Assembly (NCBI RefSeq): GCF_003576645.1
Contig: NC_044916.1
Span: 35,388,718-35,452,717, forward strand
DNA: 64,000 nt
Source: Ipomoea triloba
Lineage: Eukaryota; Streptophyta; Magnoliopsida; Solanales; Convolvulaceae
Direction: 5' to 3'
Shown here piece after piece: positions 58,977 to 64,000 of this stretch (its first letter is position 1; each line of letters starts with the position of its first letter). Position numbers and translations under genes: made by a program. The notes under the pieces are model-generated. The model did no database searches. It saw only the letters and a program-made list of their open reading frames with translations, and was not told the origin of the DNA.

Positions 58977-60534
58977 TTGGTGTTCCTTTTCTATCAATTC
59001 AGCTTAAATCAAATGATGTGTATATTGGTGTTTGGCATTTATGTGGAATGTGGTATATGTTGCAGGCTACTCTACACTGGTTGCTCTTTCTCTTAATTTA
59101 TTTTTAGTTGAAGGATGAAAAGATGATAGTTGCATTATTTGTATTGAGAATATTGTATGAATGGAAATGAAAGTATTACACTATTACATTTGAGTCTTGA
59201 GAACTTTGAAGTGGATTTTAAAGTCGTAATGGGCTTGAGAGTCCACTATGATGAAAACCCATACTAATATTAGAAAGGTTTTGCATCTTTTATGAAGTTG
59301 CTAACTTAGGGTTGGTTGGACCCAATAATGGCCAGTACAGATTTTCAATCCATGAATTCTTACCATATATTTCCCATCTTTAGAGCTGTTAGAAGAGGTT
59401 GGCCCATAGCTAGCCTGCCATTTGGCAGAGCGGGCCAACCTGCTTAGCCCGTCTTGTCTAATCTCTCTACTCAAGTGAACTTAGAAGAACTTTACCTCTT
59501 AACGGACCACTAAAATCTTTTGAATTTTCATGTTGGAGGAAATGAGATTCAAATCCATGATACAATCTACTTGTACGTCAAGGATTCGAACTTGAAACTT
59601 TGTGATTATCAACCCATTCTTATTATAAATGGAGCAACTGTTGTACTCAACTCATTTTGACAACTATACACATCTCATGTGAACTATATATGAGGGGACA
59701 AGATTTGATAATTATAGCTTTGAAGGTGGTCTAGCAGGTAGAGAATTGTCTTATCATTATGTTAAGCAACAAACAAAGGAGCAATCAATTTTTGATGAAT
59801 TGAAAGTAAGTGTATAGTATTACATACAATTAGAGAATTACGTGTTGTGATATATCAGCTGGGCTTTTGAGAAAAAGAGGGAATCTGATGGGTGGGATAT
59901 GAATATTCAGTAGACATAATGACAGCTTCATGGAAAATGGTAAACCAATATTGTGATAAGCCATTGGAAAACACAGAAAGCTAATAATGGAGTGATGGTC
60001 CACTGAATTCACCATTATCTCTGTGGGTTTGGGACAGAGAAAGAGAGAGAGAGAGAGCAGCAATAATAGGTAGCGGCAATTAGAGAAGGATGTAAGGCAA
60101 TAAACAAAAATTAAGAAAAGGCTGCAAAAACATGACGGAAATGGAAATGAAGGTCAGACGCTTAGGCCCCCTTTTTGTGGCGTGTTGTCACCATCTTTGT
60201 TCCCACCCCCACACAAAAATACATAAAACCAAAGCTAAGGAAAAACAAGAATCTTTGAGTGGTTTATTAGGACAGAGGTTTGCTCACTTACCCCACTTAA
60301 ATTAATCAATACTCAATACATTCATTGAAATGAAGCTAAGGCCGACGGAGAGGTGAATTTTCAGGATTTCAGTTTGTAGGGTATAGCGTTTCAGCCTCTC
60401 ATCTCCATAATTCTATACAGCAAATTGGGTCCTTTGTACAGCTTGCGATTATTGGTAGGTGAACCAGTAATTACTTTTTTTTTTTTTTTCTTTTCTTTTC
60501 TTTGGGTACATTGTCATTACATTATATATATACA
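58977..60534. other. 3' flank of GEM-like gene; intergenic
   Basis: The first ~200 bases are a likely 3' UTR. Later text includes transposon-like words (AAGGATTCGAACTTGAAAC near 59580) and a (GA)n run at about 60038-60058. No gene supported. Confidence 0.5.
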
Positions 60535-61064
60535 TGAGATTAGGTGAGAAGAGGCGCTCACGTAAAACATGTGGACAAATCTAAACCGTTAATCAATCCA
60601 GATCAACGGCTTTAAAAAAAGAAAAATCTAAACTTGTAATATAACTTTGTGCACCTGCAGAACAAAATTTGTGTACCTGAAGAACAAAATTTATATACTT
60701 GAAGAACAAAACTTGTGCACCTTAAGAACAAAACTTATGCACCTGAAGAACGAAACTTGTGCACTTAAAGAACAAAAATTGTACACCTGAAGAACATAAT
60801 TTATGCACTGGACAAACAAAAGTTATACACTTGAAGGAAAATACTTATGCACCTGAAGAACAAAAGTTATGCACTTCAAAGTTATAAAATTACAAAAATG
60901 CCACCGCATTTTTTTTTCTTCATTCTCAACCGTTGATCTGAACAAAAGTTATATACTGGCACAATTGCACTATTGGCAAAATCTAAGTCATTGATTTCAA
61001 GTATTCAATGACCTAGACCTGTCCACATAGACTCATGGAAAATGGTGGACTCATTTGATTATGA

Positions 61065-61067
<3 letters not shown>
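60535..61067. repeat. Non-coding repeat element beside TA microsatellites
   Basis: Begins GATTAGGTGAGAAGAGGCGC after a TATATATA run and ends GATTATGAGTC at a long (TA)n. A similar start (GATAAGGTGAGAATGGAGG) follows the (TA)n at 61120. It contains CCGTTAATC..ATCAACGGC words typical of plant non-coding elements, and a minisatellite. Confidence 0.5.
60648..60885. repeat. 22-23-bp minisatellite, about 10 copies
   Basis: Variants of TGCACCTGAAGAACAAAACT follow one another head to tail; the core GAAGAACAAAA is the best-kept part. No frame is preserved. Confidence 0.9.

Positions 61068-61117
<50 letters not shown>
61068..61117. repeat. (TA)n microsatellite
   Basis: About 25 uninterrupted TA units. 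Confidence 0.97.
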
Positions 61118-61118
<1 letters not shown>

Positions 61119-61434
61119 CGATAAGGTGAGAATGGAGGTGCATGAGAGAACTAGGAACTAATCACAATTGTCCATCCTGAAAGATCTAGCAGATCACATA
61201 ATTTTTTTTAAAAATGCAGTGATATTTCTGTAAATGACTTGAACTTTGAAGTGCAACTAACATGGGTTAAAAGTGCAAGTGTGCAAGTAAAATCGCTTAA
61301 AAGTGCAACCATTTATTTTTAATAGTGCAAGTAACTTACCTTTAACATTAGTGCACTTAATGATAACGTTAGGTGCACTCAATATTATTACTTGTTGTAC
61401 ACTATACTTTTGCGCTTTTAATATATTTTACTTA
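61118..61434. repeat. Second repeat element starting at the TA microsatellite
   Basis: Starts GCGATAAGGTGAGAATGGAGG. AAAAATGCAGTGATATTTCTGTAA inside it (near 61210) is similar to the reverse complement of text near 60890-60910, linking it to the neighbouring element. Repeated GTGCAA words lie at 61250-61330. Confidence 0.4.
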
Positions 61435-62084
61435 TGATGTAGTAAATACACCGGATTTTACGAATACATCTACGTATTGATTGGGGTATATGGGCTCAGG
61501 AAGATGTGATAGACTGATTGTGGGTCGGCGATCCCCAAGCATGTATGAGTCAAGTGAAGGTCCAAAAAGTCTCCCCTTCAAACAATAAATGCGCTATTTA
61601 TAGGGGAACAAAGGGAACACATGACGGGCATTCGGTATACTCGCCACGTGTCTCACATGTATTGGTGTAGTCAACAGCCTTCTCAATAGGTACACGTGGG
61701 TATTGATTCCTGACAGGCCCATTCATGGTGAGACCAGGCGGAGAGTTAGGCATAAGAATTTTTACCTTTATTGTAGGAGGCAACTCAGCAGAATGATCCG
61801 AACGGGAATGAGCTACGGGGTCGGGACTGAGCTAATTAAGAGGGCGCCTTGTTTTCGTGTCGGGTCGGGTGAGGCCCAACGGGGTCAAATGTGGTCGGTA
61901 AATGTTCCTCTCGATAAACAACGTAGAATTCGAGTAGGTGTAAGTATGTATATGTGTGTGTATATATATATTACCCCAAAACATGTTACATTATGAAGGA
62001 AGGTCGTTCAGGTAAGGGGATAGTGAGTTTTAGTTTTTCAATTATTAGTGTATTCACTTGTGATTGTTAAGGTGTTTCTACTCA
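61435..62084 (-). mobile_element. Possible solo LTR
   Basis: The segment runs TGATGTAGTA to CTACTCA with CTTA at both sides (61431-61434 and 62085-62088), as an LTR with a short target duplication would. On the minus strand it has a TATA box (CCTATAAATAGC near 61600) and a CACGTG motif. GC content is higher than its surroundings. A four-base match can arise by chance. Confidence 0.35.
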
Positions 62085-62088
62085 CTTA

Positions 62089-62586
62089 TATGAGTAAATA
62101 GTAATCGATTTGTAGGGGTATTTGAGTAAAGAAACAACACCAATTGCTAGGTGGAGAGTGTTTGGATTCAAGAAAACTACAATTTGTTAGTTTTCAATGT
62201 ATTTCTTTGATATGCACTCACTAAAAGTATTAATTTGGTGTAAACTTGGGGATGGAAAGTGGAGGCATGCATCAACAATGACAGATGAATATACAGTAGG
62301 GATTAAAAAAAAAAAAAGTCATTTCGTAATAAGGAAAAAAATAGTGCATCGATATAGTGTTCAAAATGATCTTCAATCTAATATAGGTGTAGAATTTACC
62401 TTGTGTACATGCATATTCTTATAGTGATTACAAGTTTATCTAGTAAAAAAAATCTTATATTTATACTATTGGACCACAAAGTTCCTGAAATTCAAATTAA
62501 TCCACTAAATTCAGTTTGAAATCAAAGTAACAAAAACAAGCTTCACATGAATAACGTAGAAGAGCGCCCCCCCCCCCCATCCCCCC
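62089..62586. other. Non-coding, left edge of gap
   Basis: AT-rich with no gene seen. It ends in a run of 12 C (62567-62578), then ATCCCCCC before the gap. Confidence 0.6.
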
Positions 62587-63569
62587 NNNNNNNNNNNNNN
62601 NNNNNNNNNNNNNNNNNNNNNNNNNNNNNNNNNNNNNNNNNNNNNNNNNNNNNNNNNNNNNNNNNNNNNNNNNNNNNNNNNNNNNNNNNNNNNNNNNNNN
62701 NNNNNNNNNNNNNNNNNNNNNNNNNNNNNNNNNNNNNNNNNNNNNNNNNNNNNNNNNNNNNNNNNNNNNNNNNNNNNNNNNNNNNNNNNNNNNNNNNNNN
62801 NNNNNNNNNNNNNNNNNNNNNNNNNNNNNNNNNNNNNNNNNNNNNNNNNNNNNNNNNNNNNNNNNNNNNNNNNNNNNNNNNNNNNNNNNNNNNNNNNNNN
62901 NNNNNNNNNNNNNNNNNNNNNNNNNNNNNNNNNNNNNNNNNNNNNNNNNNNNNNNNNNNNNNNNNNNNNNNNNNNNNNNNNNNNNNNNNNNNNNNNNNNN
63001 NNNNNNNNNNNNNNNNNNNNNNNNNNNNNNNNNNNNNNNNNNNNNNNNNNNNNNNNNNNNNNNNNNNNNNNNNNNNNNNNNNNNNNNNNNNNNNNNNNNN
63101 NNNNNNNNNNNNNNNNNNNNNNNNNNNNNNNNNNNNNNNNNNNNNNNNNNNNNNNNNNNNNNNNNNNNNNNNNNNNNNNNNNNNNNNNNNNNNNNNNNNN
63201 NNNNNNNNNNNNNNNNNNNNNNNNNNNNNNNNNNNNNNNNNNNNNNNNNNNNNNNNNNNNNNNNNNNNNNNNNNNNNNNNNNNNNNNNNNNNNNNNNNNN
63301 NNNNNNNNNNNNNNNNNNNNNNNNNNNNNNNNNNNNNNNNNNNNNNNNNNNNNNNNNNNNNNNNNNNNNNNNNNNNNNNNNNNNNNNNNNNNNNNNNNNN
63401 NNNNNNNNNNNNNNNNNNNNNNNNNNNNNNNNNNNNNNNNNNNNNNNNNNNNNNNNNNNNNNNNNNNNNNNNNNNNNNNNNNNNNNNNNNNNNNNNNNNN
63501 NNNNNNNNNNNNNNNNNNNNNNNNNNNNNNNNNNNNNNNNNNNNNNNNNNNNNNNNNNNNNNNNNNNNN
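62587..63569. other. Assembly gap (983 N)
   Basis: Unknown sequence. The left edge is C-rich and the right edge is C then a 17-base A run, so homopolymers probably stopped the reads. Frames spanning it are meaningless. Confidence 0.99.
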
Positions 63570-64000
63570 CAAAAAAAAAAAAAAAAACAAAAAAGTTTAA
63601 TCTAAAACATCATTTTTGATAATTCAGGTAATCAGTTACTGTTCCTTGCACAATATAATAATTCACAATTTGGACAGTCCTATATAGATTCTATTTTTAT
63701 ATTAATTTTGTACTATCGTTTTTTCATAAAATGTGAATTAATTATGTCACCTATGATAAGTCGTGATCATTTAGTACGAAACTCGATATAAATATAATTT
63801 TCTCAACCATTTTAGTTGGAATTTCTTTTTAGTACTATTGGCTTTGCTACAACATACAATCTAATATTTGTCCATACATACTTTCTTAACCTATTGAAAC
63901 ACAAAGAGTCAGTGCCCCACTGGGGTTCAAACCTGTGACTTGAGCCATAATTATGTTGCTTGACCACAATATCTTTAACATTGGTTATTAATTATTATTG
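63570..64000. other. AT-rich non-coding right edge
   Basis: No gene seen. GGGGTTCAAACCTGTGACTTG at about 63923-63943 resembles a tRNA-like B box and may be a SINE or retroelement remnant running off the window. Confidence 0.45.

Noticed and set aside
59830..60063. 77-residue minus-strand frame near a (GA)n run
   Set aside because: A (GA)n run read as a Leu/Ser N-terminus, no recognisable domain, and no exon continuation to the left.
62511..63605. Two ~350-residue frames across the N gap
   Set aside because: They consist almost wholly of unknown residues.
1..64000. CRISPR arrays, bacterial operons, ribosome-binding sites, integrase attachment sites
   Set aside because: The window is plant nuclear DNA; the tandem arrays have no spacer structure and no such systems are present.

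Overview
This is a eudicot nuclear DNA window of about 64 kb. It is AT-rich, its genes carry GT-AG introns, and the recognisable genes are plant-specific: a TIR1/AFB auxin receptor, a purine permease, a PEPC-kinase-related kinase, a GT61 glycosyltransferase and a GEM-like GRAM protein. Plant Helitrons, SINEs, MITEs and an LTR retrotransposon fill the space between them. I cannot fix the family from sequence alone; an asterid is possible but unproven.

Layout. Bases 1-18,600 are repeat-dominated. A Helitron-like element (about 1,224-13,226) holds 87-bp and 188-bp tandem arrays. It is interrupted by a non-autonomous LTR retrotransposon (6,070-12,717, GTAAT target duplication) that encodes only a gag-like protein. 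A 1.73-kb stretch is repeated around a single N and looks like an assembly artefact. A Tourist-like MITE, a second Helitron terminus, diverged paired repeats and two gene fragments of unknown identity follow.

Bases 19,500-27,400 hold a purine permease (+) and, convergent to it, a 19-exon mitochondrial-type DnaJ chaperone (-). The chaperone has two apparent GC-AG introns and a small C-terminal membrane-anchor exon. Bases 27,600-30,234 hold tandem repeats, a complete SINE and a complete 1.5-kb Helitron. Bases 31,000-39,620 form a compact same-strand run: PEPKR2-like kinase, GT61 glycosyltransferase and FSH1-type serine hydrolase. Bases 39,621-47,670 are intergenic with SINE copies. An AFB4/5-type auxin co-receptor (-) occupies 47,671-50,135. 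A gene-poor stretch runs to the GEM-like gene at 57,325-58,976. The rest is repeat DNA, including a 22-bp minisatellite beside (TA)n and a 983-base gap.

The genes are ordinary single plant genes and do not form a pathway or cluster. I did not find a convincing undescribed system. The most distinctive observation is a set of three very short direct-repeat-flanked insertions, each reading TTC-poly(A), which look like extremely truncated retroposition events. Exon coordinates were worked out by hand from reading frames, splice dinucleotides and phase; transcripts were not available.
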